Shown here one piece after another: positions 33,766 to 45,780 of a stretch of 64,000 nt of DNA (its first letter is position 1; each line of letters begins with the position of its first letter). The stretch is from positions 15,416,933 through 15,480,932 of the forward strand of contig CM067072.1 in NCBI GenBank assembly GCA_033980235.1, given 5' to 3'. The position numbers were made by a program, and so were the translations under genes. Source of the DNA: Diadema setosum (taxonomy: Eukaryota; Echinodermata; Echinoidea; Diadematoida; Diadematidae). The notes under the pieces were generated by a model. That model did not search any database, was not told the origin of the DNA, and worked only from the letters and a program-made list of their open reading frames with translations.

Positions 33766-35372
33766 CGCCTCCGCCACAAAGTGGTGCTGGAGGCATTATG
33801 TTTTCGGGTTGTCTGTCCTTCCGTCCATCCATCCGTCCGTCCTTCCGTCCGTCCATCCTTCTGTCTGTAATGAATTTTGTGGACAGCGTAACTAAAAAAC
33901 CTTTTGAGGTATTCTAATGAAACTTAGCATGTATGTGTATTAGGGGGTGAAGTTGTGCCTATCAACTTTTTGGTGCACATGCTCACAGTCTAAGGTCAAA
34001 AGGTCAAGGTCAAATGCTTAAAATTTCACTATTTCCCCCATAACTAAGCAATGCCTGAAGATATTTTCTTCAAACTTGGTGTATACACATATTACCCAAT
34101 TAAGATTCTCTGGTGAAAGTTTGGGGTCATGAGGTCAAAGGTCAAAAGGTCAAGTTAAAAGTTTTTTTTTCTCCATATCTTGGAAATTGTACAAGGTATC
34201 TTCATGGAACATAGTATTACGCATGTACTGACTGGTAGTGATTATCTAGGCAATTTGGGGTTCATGGGGTCAAAGGTCAAGGGCAACACTTCAAAATTTT
34301 ACTATTTCCGTCATATTTATGCAATGCTAGCAGTATTTTTTTTTTTTCAACTTGGTATATGGGCAATTCCATGAGATGGGTGTCATGGGGTGAAAAAATA
34401 AATTGTTATGTTGAAACTTGTCACCTATTTCATTTTGTTGAATATACTTCTGGGCATGTGGAACAGCCATTTTTGGATTCTGGATACCTCCGGAATAGCA
34501 GATATTATGCTTTGAAGTTAACTTACATTTTCATTGAGAATTACATTGGAAATGTACTTGAATATATGAGTTGAATCCATAGAATATAAAAGAATGGTAA
34601 GTAATTGATTTGTTGTTTTTTATGATGTATTTGGTATTAGTTACTGGTTGTCAGTAAGAAAAAAATGGTCTGCATTCCCGTGAATTGATAGAAAGCATAC
34701 TGCCAAACTCCTTAAACTAATATAAAACTATTAATATTGCAGGGTAGACTAAGGACTTGTGCATCTATTGTAGAACAGAGAGTCTGTCAAACCTTCCAGT
34801 ACAAAAAATATGACAAAATGCTGTTACAATATGCAGAGATGCCCAAAATGTGTAACGTGAGTAACGTGGATTACCCGTATGCATGTATAACCCTATAAAG
34901 ATGCTCTGGGAAGTTTTTTTTTTTTTTTTTTTTATTTTTTGGGGGGTTTTTTGCCAAAAAGGTCAAAGGTCAAAATGTCAAAGATCAAGTGAAAGTGCTG
35001 AACTTACTTCTTCCTCCATATCTCGGAAGTGGCTCATGTTATCTTGAAACTTGAAACAAAGGCCAGATGAAAATTGTAACTATTTACTATTCAATACAGA
35101 AATTGCACTTTTTCTCCATACCTTGAAAATTAGTCAATGCATAAACTTATGAAAGGGTCAAAGTCATATACATGCTCTCCTATTCATCCAATTAAATGTA
35201 GGTCAAGGAAGGTGAACATTCAACACATTTGTGATGAAACATGTCATTTTGATATTTTGCCAATTTTGTGAAAATGTAATCACACATTGTCCACATGTAC
35301 TATAGACTTATTAGGAGAATCATGCATTATGGCGGAGGCATACCAGTCACCATAGCGACATTTCTAGTGTCA
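33766..35372. mobile_element. GCCTCCGCC-ended repeat with AGGTCA tandem units, copy 1
   Basis: Starts GCCTCCGCCACAAAGTGGTG, has a CCGT microsatellite at about 33820-33860, then imperfect 130-150-base units each containing AGGTCAAAGGTCA-type direct repeats. It ends with GGCGGAGGCAT and CATAGCGACATTTCTAG. The second copy (39286-44120) shares both ends. Excluding the 516-bp insertion of element B, the length is about 1.1 kb in both copies. Family unknown. Confidence 0.75.
34361..34876. mobile_element. Element B: 516-bp relative of elements A and C
   Basis: The ends GGGCAATTCC and GGATTACCC (reverse complement GGGTAATCC) are flanked by ATAT and GTAT. The paralogous repeat copy near 43575 runs straight from CTTGGTGTATGC to AACCC without this segment and so shows an empty site. 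Near the right end, GTAACGTGAGTAACGTGG recalls the motifs of elements A and C. No coding capacity. Confidence 0.7.
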
Positions 35373-36164
35373 CATTTTCCTTCATTGCGCCAAAATGAAA
35401 CTCCGGTATATGACTTATGGTAGTATATCCATACTGTGTCCCAAATATCTTTTCTGTATCATTTGGTGCACGGATATGTCCAGAAAAAAAAATTGAGATC
35501 GTTGTCACATGTGACCCATGTAAAATCCATAGCATAAGCAGTACGCAGTCCGATGTATCGGTTTTCATGCTGCTTGAAACAGTTGAAGCACATTGCAGGG
35601 TTCCTCTCTTGCCCACTCACCACCCTGTGGACCGAAAACCGAACCCTGTCACATTGCGCCGAACCTGACACCGCTGATGGCCAAGCGTGCACTGACCAGT
35701 AGAGAACGCATGCGCAGGAGGATGATCTAGTTGTGCATGTCCAGTATTTTCTCTTAAATTTGGTTGTCTTTTTGCCCTTATTTTCACCTAACTACTAATT
35801 GCTCCAACACGAAACTTTGCAGGTAGTGAGTCTGGTGTATACAGACTAGCAATTTAATAGTCAAATGCATATTCATGCAAGTGCAGACCTATGTCCAGAA
35901 AAAATCATAACCCTTTCCCACGGTCGACTCAAACAGAAAAACAGACATATCTCAAAAGATACATCAGCATTTTCACCCAAAAATCATATGAGGGATGATG
36001 TATGTGTGAAGTTTCAAGGGATTTGGTGGTAAAATAAGGGAGATACGAGAAGATGAACTTTCAAGATTTTTTTTGTCCTTCCCTCCGCACAGTGCTCGAT
36101 GACCGTTATGAATTCAAAAGCTTTCGCCTCTTATCAGTGAGTCAGTTGCACCATATCGCCGGGG

Positions 36165-37862
36165 TGAGGACAATTTCTATAACTCTTTTATTCCTAGCTC
36201 AGTGTAGACCCTTTCATTTGGCAGGACAGTTTCTATAACCCTTTTATTCTCAGCTCAGTGTAGACCCTTTCATTAGGCAGGACAGTTTCTATAACCCTTT
36301 TATTCTCAGTACAGTGTAGACCCTTTCATTTGGTAGGACAGTTTCTATGACCCTTTTCTTCCCAGCCACTTTGTACACTCTTTCATTTGGAAGGACAATT
36401 TCTATATTAACCCTTTTATTCTCGGCTCAGTGCAGTCCCTTTCATTTGGGAGGAAAGTTTCTATAACCCTTTTATTCCTAGCTCTGTGTATTCCCTTTCA
36501 TTTTGCAGGACAATTTCTGTATCCCTTTTATTCCCAGCTCAGTGTGGACCCTTTCATTAGTTAGGACAATTTCTATAACCCTTTTATTCCCAGCTCAGTG
36601 TAGACCCTTTCATTAGGCAGGACAGTTTCTGTAACCCTTTTATTCTCAGCTCAGTGTAGACCCTGTCATTTGGTAGGACAGTTTCTATAATCCTTTTATT
36701 CCCAGCCACTTAGTACACCCTTTCATTTGGAAGGACAATTTCTATATCCCTTTTATTCTCACCTCAGTACAGACCCTTTCACTTGGTAGGACAGTTTCTA
36801 TAACCCTTTTATTCCTAGCTCAATGTAGTCCGTTTCATTTCGCAGGACAGTTTCTACAACCCTTTTATTCCCAGCCACTTTGTACACCCCTTCATTTGGA
36901 AGGACAATTTCTGTAACCCTTTTACTCTTGGCTCAGTGCAGACCATTTCATTTGGGAGGATAGTTTCTGTAACCCTTTTATTCCTAGCTCAATTTAGTCC
37001 CTTCCATTTTGCAGGACAGTTTCAATAACCCTTTTATTCTCAGTACAGTGTGGATCCTTTCATTTGGCAGGACAGTTTCTATAACCCTTTTATTGCCAGC
37101 TCAGTGTAGACCCTTTCATTTCGCAGGACAGTTTCTATAACCCTTTTATTCTTAGCTCAGTGTAGACCCTTTCATTTCGCAGGACAGTTTCTACAACCCT
37201 TTTATTCTCAGTACAGTGTGGACCCTTTCATTTGCTAGGACAGTTTCTAAAGCCCTTTTATTCTCAGCTCAGTGCAGTCCCTTTCACTTTGCAGGACAGT
37301 TTCTATAACCCTTTTATTCTCAGTACAGTGTGAACCCTTTCATTTGCTAGGACAGTTTCTATAACCCTTTTATTCCCAGCCACTTTGTACACCCCTTCAT
37401 TTGGAAGGACAATTTCTGTAACCCGTTTACTCTCGGCTCAGTGCAGACCATTTCATTTGGGAGGATAGTTTCTATAACCCTTTTATTCCTTGCTCAATGT
37501 AGTCCCTTTCATTTCGCAGAACAGTTTCTATAACTCTCATTCCCAGCCACTTTGTACACCCCTTCATTTGGAAGGACAATTTCTGTAACCCTTTTACTCT
37601 TGGCTCAGTGCAGACCATTTCATTTGGGAGGATAGTTTGTATAACCCTTTCATTCCTAGCTCAATGTAGTCCCTTTCATTTTGCAGGACAGTTTGTATAA
37701 CCCTTTTATTCTCAGCTCAGTGTAGACCCTTTCATTTGGTAGGACAGTCTCTATAATCCTTATATTCCCAGCCACGTTGTACACTCTTTCATTTGAGAGG
37801 ACAATTTTTATAACCCTTTTATTCCCAGCTCAGTGTAGAACCTTTCATTAGTTAGGACAGGC
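36165..37862. repeat. 56-bp minisatellite, about 30 units
   Basis: Head-to-tail units of about 56 bases, each containing GGACAGTTTCTATAACCC, TTTTATTC, CAGCTCAGTGTAGACCC and TTTCATTTGG. Variants fall into recurring types (CAGCTCAGTG, CAGTACAGTG, CAGCCACTTTGTACACC), and these types recur in the same succession in different parts of the array, which suggests higher-order units. It lies inside ERCC8 intron 1. Confidence 0.95.
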
Positions 37863-37893
37863 ACAGCGATACGGTGCAATTAACTCACCTATA

Positions 37894-39017
37894 CAGTCAG
37901 ACCGCAGCACGTATGCTTATGAGCTGATCCGGCAAGATTTATTCAGCACTCTCGTTGACGATCTTTGCGTTCGAAAGGTGTCTCGTCGTGCGAGATTTTG
38001 CGAGACTTTGACAGGGCTATGGTTTTCACAGTGTATCGACTTGTACATACATTCGTCATGGCTACAAGTCACGGTAAATTGTTCTCCAGACTTTGATCTT
38101 TATTTTGATACTAAATTTGCTTATAATATCGGATCTTATCATGATGATATAATCAGTTGAATTTGCGTAAATTTTACCTGCTTTTCATGGAAGATTTTGT
38201 CGTCTAAAGTTCGTTTTTGGTTCCTGACCGGATTAAGAAATTGTTGTTTCAGATTTTGGCTTTTTCGTAGAGAGGAAACTTAGATGCTTATCATAATATT
38301 GGAGTCAAGGAGATGCAAGCATGATTTATACTAGTTTTTCCGTTTTGAAATGTCTGTAAAATTCACTCCTAAGCCGGAAGTATGCTCCACACAAAGTGTA
38401 CAGTGGCGCGAAAGAGCTCTCTCATTGGACAGTGCTTGCATTCAGCGCTTGTAACTACACACGTGCCAAGAAACCGCAAGTTGCGTGAAACCGTTATGTA
38501 GCAGCGTAATGACGTAATGCAAGCGCTGAATGCAAGCACTGTCCAATGAGAGAGCTTACTCTTGAGATTGCACGGTTTCAAGCTGATCAGCACTGACATC
38601 GATGTATATTTTACTGGTTCCTGACCGGATTAAGAAACAAATTGTCAAGATATTTACATGGATACAAAGATTAAGAGATGGACTACCAAATAATGCATTT
38701 TCATTGAGACGCAAGGTGAATTTGGTATTCTTTTGACGTCTTGAACGTGTACTGCACGAATTACTTTTTTCATCATTTTTCAAGCTCAAATTACACTATG
38801 ATATCTTTCATTTACAATAATTTGAGTAACATGTGATGATAGTTTACATATTTTCCTTGAATTTGATACCAAATTTGTGAATATAAGGTGTATTTTTGTT
38901 GCCGAAAGCCAAAGGACAAAATCCCCTTACGCAGCTCATCACGTATGCAAGCCTCGAGCAGGCTTGCATATGAGTTGAATAAATACGAGCGAATTATCGG
39001 GTGCTGTGGACTGACTG
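37894..39017. mobile_element. TA-flanked mariner-like element, 1.1 kb, with internal palindrome
   Basis: The ends CAGTCAGACCGCAGCAC and GTGCTGTGGACTGACTG are inverted repeats (15 of 17) flanked by TA, and the arms extend to ATTTATTCA. Inside, 38414-38451 and 38520-38557 are near-perfect reverse complements (GAGCTCTCTCATTGGACAGT and following). A 22-base direct repeat GGTTCCTGACCGGATTAAG occurs at 38219 and 38617. No transposase. Confidence 0.8.
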
Positions 39018-40539
39018 TATAAAAGCATATGACCTCGAAGCCCCATTTGCATAAAGTAGACAGCTTGTGTGCATGCGAAACCCCTGGGGAAGTGTTGCAG
39101 GACAATCACAATATCTCACCTCAGAAGCCATCAAATGATTAAATCTATACAGCAAATTGAAGAAGAAACTATTTTCTAACTCACAATGTTGGTTATTTTG
39201 GTTTTTATTGAGGATTCACCTGTGAAAATAATGTCAAAACTTAGCTTCCTAATAGAAACTTTGGTCTCAAAACAAGTGTTATTTGTATGCCTCCGCCACG
39301 AAGTGGTGCCGGAAGCATTATGTTTTTGGGTTGTCCGTCCTTCCGTCCGTCCGTCCGTCCGTCCGTAATGAATTTTGTGGACAGCGTTACAACTAAAAAA
39401 AACCTTTTGAGGTATCCTAATGAAACTTGGCATGTATGTGTATTAGGGGGTGAAGTTGGTGCCTATCAACTTTTGGGTGCACATGCTCACGGTCAAAGGT
39501 CAAAAGGTCAAGGTCAAATGCTTAAAATTTCACTATTTCCCCCATATCTATGCAATGCATGAAGATATTTTCTTGAAACTTAGTGTATACATGTATTACC
39601 CAATTAAAATTCTCTGGTGAAAGTTTGGAACATGAGATCAAAGGTCATTGGAAAAAAATCAACCAAGTTCTTAGGGATAACCCTTGACTCCAACTTAAAT
39701 TGGAATAACCACATTGACAATATAACCACATTAATATCCAAAGCCATTGGAATACTTCGGAGATTAAAATATTTTGTAACGGAAAAAGTACTCATTATGT
39801 TATACAATGCATTAATCTTACCGTACATTAATTATTGTAATGTTGTCTGGGGAAACTGTAATAAAACGAAAGTAAATTTTATTTTTCTTTTACAGAAAAA
39901 GGCAATAAGAATATATACCAACTCACATTATCTAGAACATACTGATCCATTATTCCTTAGACTAAAAGTTCTTAAAGTTGACGATATACACAAATTTCAA
40001 ACAGCAATATTTATGTTCAAATACACGCAAAATCTACTCCCACTCTTCCACAACGCATTTTCCCTTAACAGGGATGTCCATGCTTACCCCACGCGCCATC
40101 GTAATGATTTCCATTTGAATAACCCTAAACTCCTATTAGCTCAAAAATCAATTCGGCATAACGGGCCTGATATTTGGAATTCACTCCCTCTCCACATAAA
40201 ACAGTGCACATCTCTCTATTCCTTTAAGGCAAATACAAAGAAATATTTCTTGGCACAATATCATACGGTACAGTAATCATTAAACATGTACCTCTTATAC
40301 TCAACAACAAGGCAATATTTGGTCCACCCCCTTTTCCTTTTCTTTTACTTTGCTGCTTGACCCTTCGCCCATATTATAACATATCCAATCATTCTCTTAG
40401 AAGTGCTGACCATCAACACTTTCGCGCTTCATCACCTGCACACGCACTCACAGGCACCACTCCTGTTTACCAAGTAATTGTATAAAACTGGATTTACACG
40501 CACTTTAACATGGCCCATCTGTATTAGTGTTCAAGTACT

Positions 40540-43036
40540 GGGCAAGTCCAAGATAACGCGCACGTTACGTATGGGACATTCAGAGACTTTTATGACCTGA
40601 AAAATAGTGTTAATGGCCTTTGATCATATTGAACTTTATCATGGTGATTGATATCTAGGAGAAGTATAATCATGTAAAAGATGGAGAAAAATGACCTTCA
40701 CAATTATATTCTAGAAGAGAAAATATGTGCCGTTACGTATGGGACCAGAAAAATTTTGTTTTTTTGGAACATTTTTTTCAACCTCAAAACTCTCTGAAAG
40801 TATTTCATTCTACAACTTGTAACTCACTGTGATGAAAGTCACAACACTCAAGATTATCAGAGGTAAGTTTCATTTCATGAGGCAAAAAGCTGTACTTACA
40901 GGTTCGAATTAAAGACAGACATGACGTGTTACGTATGGGACAGTTACGTATGGGACACTTTGTCCCCCATTCGTTTAGTGTGTGGAGAACCATGTTTATT
41001 GGTATTTTGCATAATTATTGAAGTAAAATCAGTTGAAACTACTCAATACTGATCCAGATTGTCAAGGAAACAATATTCCCCAAATATTTACCATCATAAT
41101 CATATTCAATCATATTTTCATATTTTTATGACCAACCTGAGTGTGCATGCCCCTTGTCCCCCATTCGTTTAGTGTGTGGAGAACCATGTTTATGGGTATT
41201 TTGCAAATTAATTTTGTAAAATACCCATAAACCCATTTTTGCACTATTATTGAGGTAGAATCAGTTGAAATTACTCAAATACTGATCCAGATTGTCAAGG
41301 GAACAATATGCCCCAAATATTTACCATCATAATCTTTAATCATATTCTATATTTTTATGACCAACCTGAGTATGTATGCCGGTATTTTTATCAGGATAGT
41401 TACTACTACAAAATCGAATAGTTTAGTGTTTACTTCCATTGATGAAGGACAGTTTGCCATTCAGTTTCAATAAAAACAACTGGACACAAGAAATATTGAA
41501 TTTGATAAATATGCAATACCTGCTGCATGGAACCCCAGTAATCGAGTGGATATACGATGTCTGTCTAGCAATCAGGTCATTGATTCGAGTCACACCTCGA
41601 TATGTACATTGTATACCCATGATTTTTGTCATGGCTACTACTGAAAACTTAGTAAGGACAGTTTGTTTATCACTTGCAATAAAAAAAAACAATGATACAA
41701 AAACACTAATTTGAAGTAACATCTTCATTATCATCACATACATGTGTTATACAATGCAGCAACAATGTAGCTAGAGCTCTACATGGTGTGGTGAACAGTA
41801 CCCAATATACTTGTAGTTGAACTGCAATTTTTCAATATGCTTGTGTATTTGGTGTCAGTACCCTTTAAATCAGAGGTCTCTACTTAAAGGGACTGTACAG
41901 TTCTGGTTCAGATGGGAATTCTGATTTCAACTTTTACAAGATAATTAGCACTTCTTTTATGAAATATTTAAATAGCATACAATTCTAAGAGGAATTCAAA
42001 GTTAACATGACAAAAATCCGTTTTGAAATGGCTGAGATATCCAGAAACGTGTCCTAACAAGAGGTGGATCACATTTTTTATTAGGACTTCATTTTACTTT
42101 TTATTTGTTTTTTGTTGTTGTTGATATCTCAGCCATTTCAAATTGGATCTCCATCAAATAAACTTTGAATTCCTCTAGTCTTAGAATTGTAATGCTCTTT
42201 AATAATTCATATAATTGGTTTCCAATCATCTCGTAAAATGTTGAAAACTGAATCCCCATTTCTACAAAAACTATACCATCCATTTAATGCTGATTTTCAT
42301 TGTGTATTTTGCCATCTCCCCTTCCCCCTTTCTGAAAATTATTCAGTCAAGTACATGTATTGTTTCAAGTGTCTATAACTCAAAAGTAGCTGCAAAGTTC
42401 GGATGCTTTCTTCAGGATGATTGACCATTTGTGTACCGAGAGACCCTCCCAGCTAGCTACATGCATTCACATGCAATATGTATGAGGATGTCCCATACGT
42501 AACACATTTGTCCCATACGTAACATTATTTAATTGCCTAATAAAAAATATTTCTTTTACTGTTTTTTCTTTTTTCCATGGTATTTAACTTCTCTAAACAA
42601 TAAATTAGAACTTTCCAAAAGGGCATTCAAATAACCTTAGAAATTTCAGAGAAAACCTAAAAAAATGACCTCAATTTGTTACGTATGGGACATCTCATGA
42701 TAAGACACGAGCTAATTTGCATAATCATTTGCATAATCCCTAAATTTCCATATCAAGTTAAACTATTTGATGAACTTCTTATGTCCACATATTAATCAAA
42801 TATCATTTGCTTTCCTTTGAATAAATATGAATTTTTATAAATGTCCCATACGTAACGCTGTACTTCACATTTATGCAAATGAAGCCCTTGAAATTTGCAT
42901 AAATTTACGTAATATCATTTTTTCATCCATGGAAATCAAAACTTCAACTCATAAGCTTCAAAATGATACCAAACATGTCAATATTGAGCAAAGATGAAAT
43001 TTTGCCTTCTGAGGGGACCTTATCTTGTACTTGCCC
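40540..43036. mobile_element. Element C: 2.5-kb transposon with eight GTTACGTATGGGACA motifs
   Basis: The ends GGGCAAGTCCAAGATAA and the reverse complement of the right end, GGGCAAGTACAAGATAA, match at 16 of 17 positions and are flanked by TACT (40536-40539 and 43037-43040). The 15-base motif occurs forward at 40564, 40732, 40928 and 40943, reverse at 42489 and 42509, forward at 42678, and reverse at 42842. A 195-base internal duplication lies at about 40964-41376. No transposase frame. A TTAA element is nested at 41888-42283. Confidence 0.85.
41888..42283. mobile_element. TTAA-flanked foldback MITE, copy 2, nested in element C
   Basis: TTAA is at 41884-41887 and 42284-42287. Starts AGGGACTGTACAGTTCTGG. 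The internal arms TTTTGAAATGGCTGAGATATC and GATATCTCAGCCATTTCAAA are shared with the copies at 27511 and 45407. Confidence 0.85.
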
Positions 43037-44414
43037 TACTACAATAAAAAATGGTAATTTAACTCTGGCTGTCCGTCTGTTCAAGCACGGCTTATAACGG
43101 CGGCCCTCTGCATCATATGTATATATTATATATTTTACTGTGAATTAAGTCATTATTGGCCATATAAACATTTTGTATGTTATTTAACGTTTCATTTGTC
43201 TTTACATACAAAATATGACTTACTATTCGTAATATGTCAATAATTTTCAGAATTGTATTTGTGTAATTGAACCTGCCTTTGTTATTTCTGTTATTCTGAA
43301 AGAAAATATGAAATGCAGAAAATAAAATCTTTTCAAACAAAAAAAAAGATCAAAAGGTCAAGTAAAAATCTTAAAATTTTACTTTTTTGTCCGTATCCTG
43401 GAAATTGTTCAAGGTATCTTCATGGAACATAGTATATATGCATGCACTGACTGGCAGTGATTATCTGGGCAATTTGGGGTTCATGGGTGAAAGGTCAGGG
43501 GTTCAAAGGTCAAGGGCAAGACTTTAAAATTTTACTATTTCCCTCATATTTATGCAATGTCAGCAGGATTATTTTTTTTATCTTGGTGTATGCATGTTTA
43601 ACCCAATAAAGATGCTCTGGGAAGGGTTTTTTTCCTTTCTTTTTCTTTTTGCTCAAAAGGTCAAAGATCAAGTGAAAGTGCTGAACTTACTTCTTCCTCC
43701 ATATCTCGGAAGTGGCTCAAGTTATCTTGAAACTTAGTACATATTTATGCATGTTCTGCCTGACAGTTAAATATGAATTTTAGGGTCAAAGGCCAGATGA
43801 AAATGGTAACAATTTACTATTCAATACAGAAATTGCACTTTTTCTCTCTACCTTGAAAATTACTCAATGCATAGACTTATGAATGGGTCAAAGTCAAGTT
43901 AAGTCCTTAAATCCCCAAATACATGCTCTCCTATTCATCCAATTAAATGTAGGTCAAGAAAGGTGAACATTCATCACATTTGTTACAAACATGTCATTTT
44001 AATATTTTGCCAATTTCGTGAAAATGTAATCACACATTGTCCACATGTACTACAGACATATTAGGAGAATCATGCATTATTGCGGAGGCATGCCAGTCAC
44101 CATAGCGACATTTCTAGTTTTGTTTTTGTTTTTGTTTTTTAATGGGAGTCACTTGTACAGTGTTTTATGGAGCTCAGCTCAAATGCATTGTAGCATGACT
44201 ATGTCATGTTGGCTATCCTACACGCTAGTCCAGTCTTACTGGAGTAGGCCAGATTAATTACACTCTCTTTAAGGAAAAAAAAAGGAGAAAAAAAAAAGCT
44301 TTGTCTTACAGAGGATTAAATGTCATGTTCTTGCTGGTCATTAGTACATTACTTTACATGTAAAATGCATAAAGAAATCAATATGTGTGAGGTTATTTTC
44401 TCCTTTCCTTGCAG

Positions 44415-44516
44415 CATGCTATCAGGTGGAGCTGATGGGGTGATTGCTATCTATGACACTGAGTGTATCCCAGAGGTCAGGGAGTTCACCTGTGAGACTG
44501 TGTGCACTGTTGGGAG
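44415..44516 (+). CDS. ERCC8: ERCC8 exon 2
   Basis: Encodes MLSGGADGVIAIYDTECIPE then VREFTCETVCTVGR, WD blade 1 of CSA (vertebrate MLSGGSDGVIVLYDLE). The acceptor CTTGCAG follows a pyrimidine tract and the donor is GTGAGT. Phase 2 on both sides. Confidence 0.96.
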
Positions 44517-45003
44517 GTGAGTTGAGTTTCGGCATTGTGGTATGCTGATAATGAACAAGTTAGGAGAATTGTGATTTTCACCCAAAATATGATTTACTCA
44601 AATATTGGATTGTGAGGGTATCTTTCGTAAAAACACAGTGCTACCATGCATTTCATTCCACGTTTTATTTCATATCACGAACATGTGTAATTAAATGCAA
44701 CACAATGTGACAAAAGTTGCAAAACAGTTACTGTTAATGCCATGACTATTACCCTGTTTTCAGAGCTAACCTCACTTATTCCATGACTTGCAGTAATGAC
44801 GTCTGCCTGGATATAGACCTCAAAAAAACTAACAACTTCAAGTTTACCACTTGTTACCATGGTAATGGCTATCAAACTGAATGTATTATGTGTCATGATG
44901 TTTGTTTGTTTGTTTATCTTTTTGAGGTGAAAATGTTAAAAAAGCCAAATGAAGTTCAAATGGGATTGTGTGATTATGCCTGCACACTGGTATCCCCATG
45001 CAG

Positions 45004-45209
45004 GAGCAATCGACATGTCCACAAGCACAGTGTGGAAACGGTGCAGTGGTATCCCAGGGATACGGGGATGTTCACCTCAAGCTCTATGGACATGACGCTC
45101 AAGGTGTGGGACACCAATGCGCTAGTTCCCGCCGAACGCTTTGTCTTGAGAAAGCCCGTTTATTGCCACCACATGTCTCCTGTTGCCAACAAACACTGCC
45201 TCATTGCAG
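45004..45209 (+). CDS. ERCC8: ERCC8 exon 3
   Basis: Encodes [33 protein letters not shown], then [17 protein letters not shown]. The first phrase is almost identical to vertebrate CSA ([20 protein letters not shown]). It provides blade 2 and opens blade 3. The acceptor is CCATGCAG and the donor GTGAAT; phase 2 in, phase 1 out. Confidence 0.97.
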
Positions 45210-45406
45210 GTGAATGGTCATTGTCTATTAATGCAATTTTACGTATTCACATTATACACAGAAAGATGACTAGATATAGCAAATATAGAAGAATATATTT
45301 CATCTGTTTTTATATGACCTGCTCTTCAAAATCGAATATATGGAGTTTTGAGCCCTCTTTTTCATTATTGTCCAGTATGCTAAAATATGTCAAACACTTA
45401 GATTAA

Positions 45407-45780
45407 AGGGTGTGTACAGTTCTGGTTGAGGTGAAGATTTAGCTTTTAACGTTTTGTGAGATATTCAGAAACCACTCTATGAGATGTCAAAGAGCATGCA
45501 GTTCTAAGGGGTATCAAAATTCTATTAGATGAAAATCGGTTTTGAAATGGCTGAGATATCAAAAAACAAGGTGAAACAAAGAGATACTAATAAAGTTGGG
45601 GCATGTCGCCCTTAGCACTTTTTTGGATATCTCAGCCATTTGAAAACCAATTTTCATCAAATAAACGTTGAATCCTTCTTAAAATTACATGCTCTTTCAT
45701 TTTTCATAAGAGACTTTTCATTATCTCATCTGGGAATGTTCAAAACATGAATCCCTACCTCAACCAGTACTGTACAGTGT
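45407..45780. mobile_element. Foldback MITE, copy 3, in ERCC8 intron 3
   Basis: TTAA at 45403-45406, then AGGGTGTGTACAGTTCTGG. The right end is CCTCAACCAGTACTGTACAG without a clear TTAA. The arms are those of the copies at 27511 and 41888 (GAAATGGCTGAGATATC and complement). Confidence 0.85.

Larger units (their letters stand above)
39648..43346 (+). mobile_element. 5'-truncated LINE with 3' poly(A), host of element C
   Basis: An open frame (in-frame from 39648 to 40276) encodes the reverse-transcriptase C-terminus: KFLGITLDSNLNWNNHI, KAIGILRRLKYFV, LYNALILPYINYCNVVWGN, LLQKKAIRIYTN and GPDIWNSLPLHIKQC. The copy ends at an AATAAA-containing tail and an A-run at 43336-43346, and it is flanked by a 13-14-base target duplication. 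The palm motif and endonuclease are absent. Element C (40540-43036) interrupts the 3' UTR. The style is CR1/L2-like. The frame is open, so it is relatively young. Confidence 0.88.
39286..44120. mobile_element. GCCTCCGCC-ended repeat, copy 2, split by a LINE insertion
   Basis: The left part (39286-39647) and right part (43347-44120) together match the copy at 33766-35372. The split point is marked by a duplicated AGATCAAAGGTCA (39635-39647) and AGATCAAAAGGTCA (43347-43360). The right part includes the undisturbed site where element B sits in copy 1. Confidence 0.8.

Noticed and set aside
36165..37862. CRISPR-like array
   Set aside because: Units are contiguous 56-bp head-to-tail copies without unique spacers, in an animal intron.
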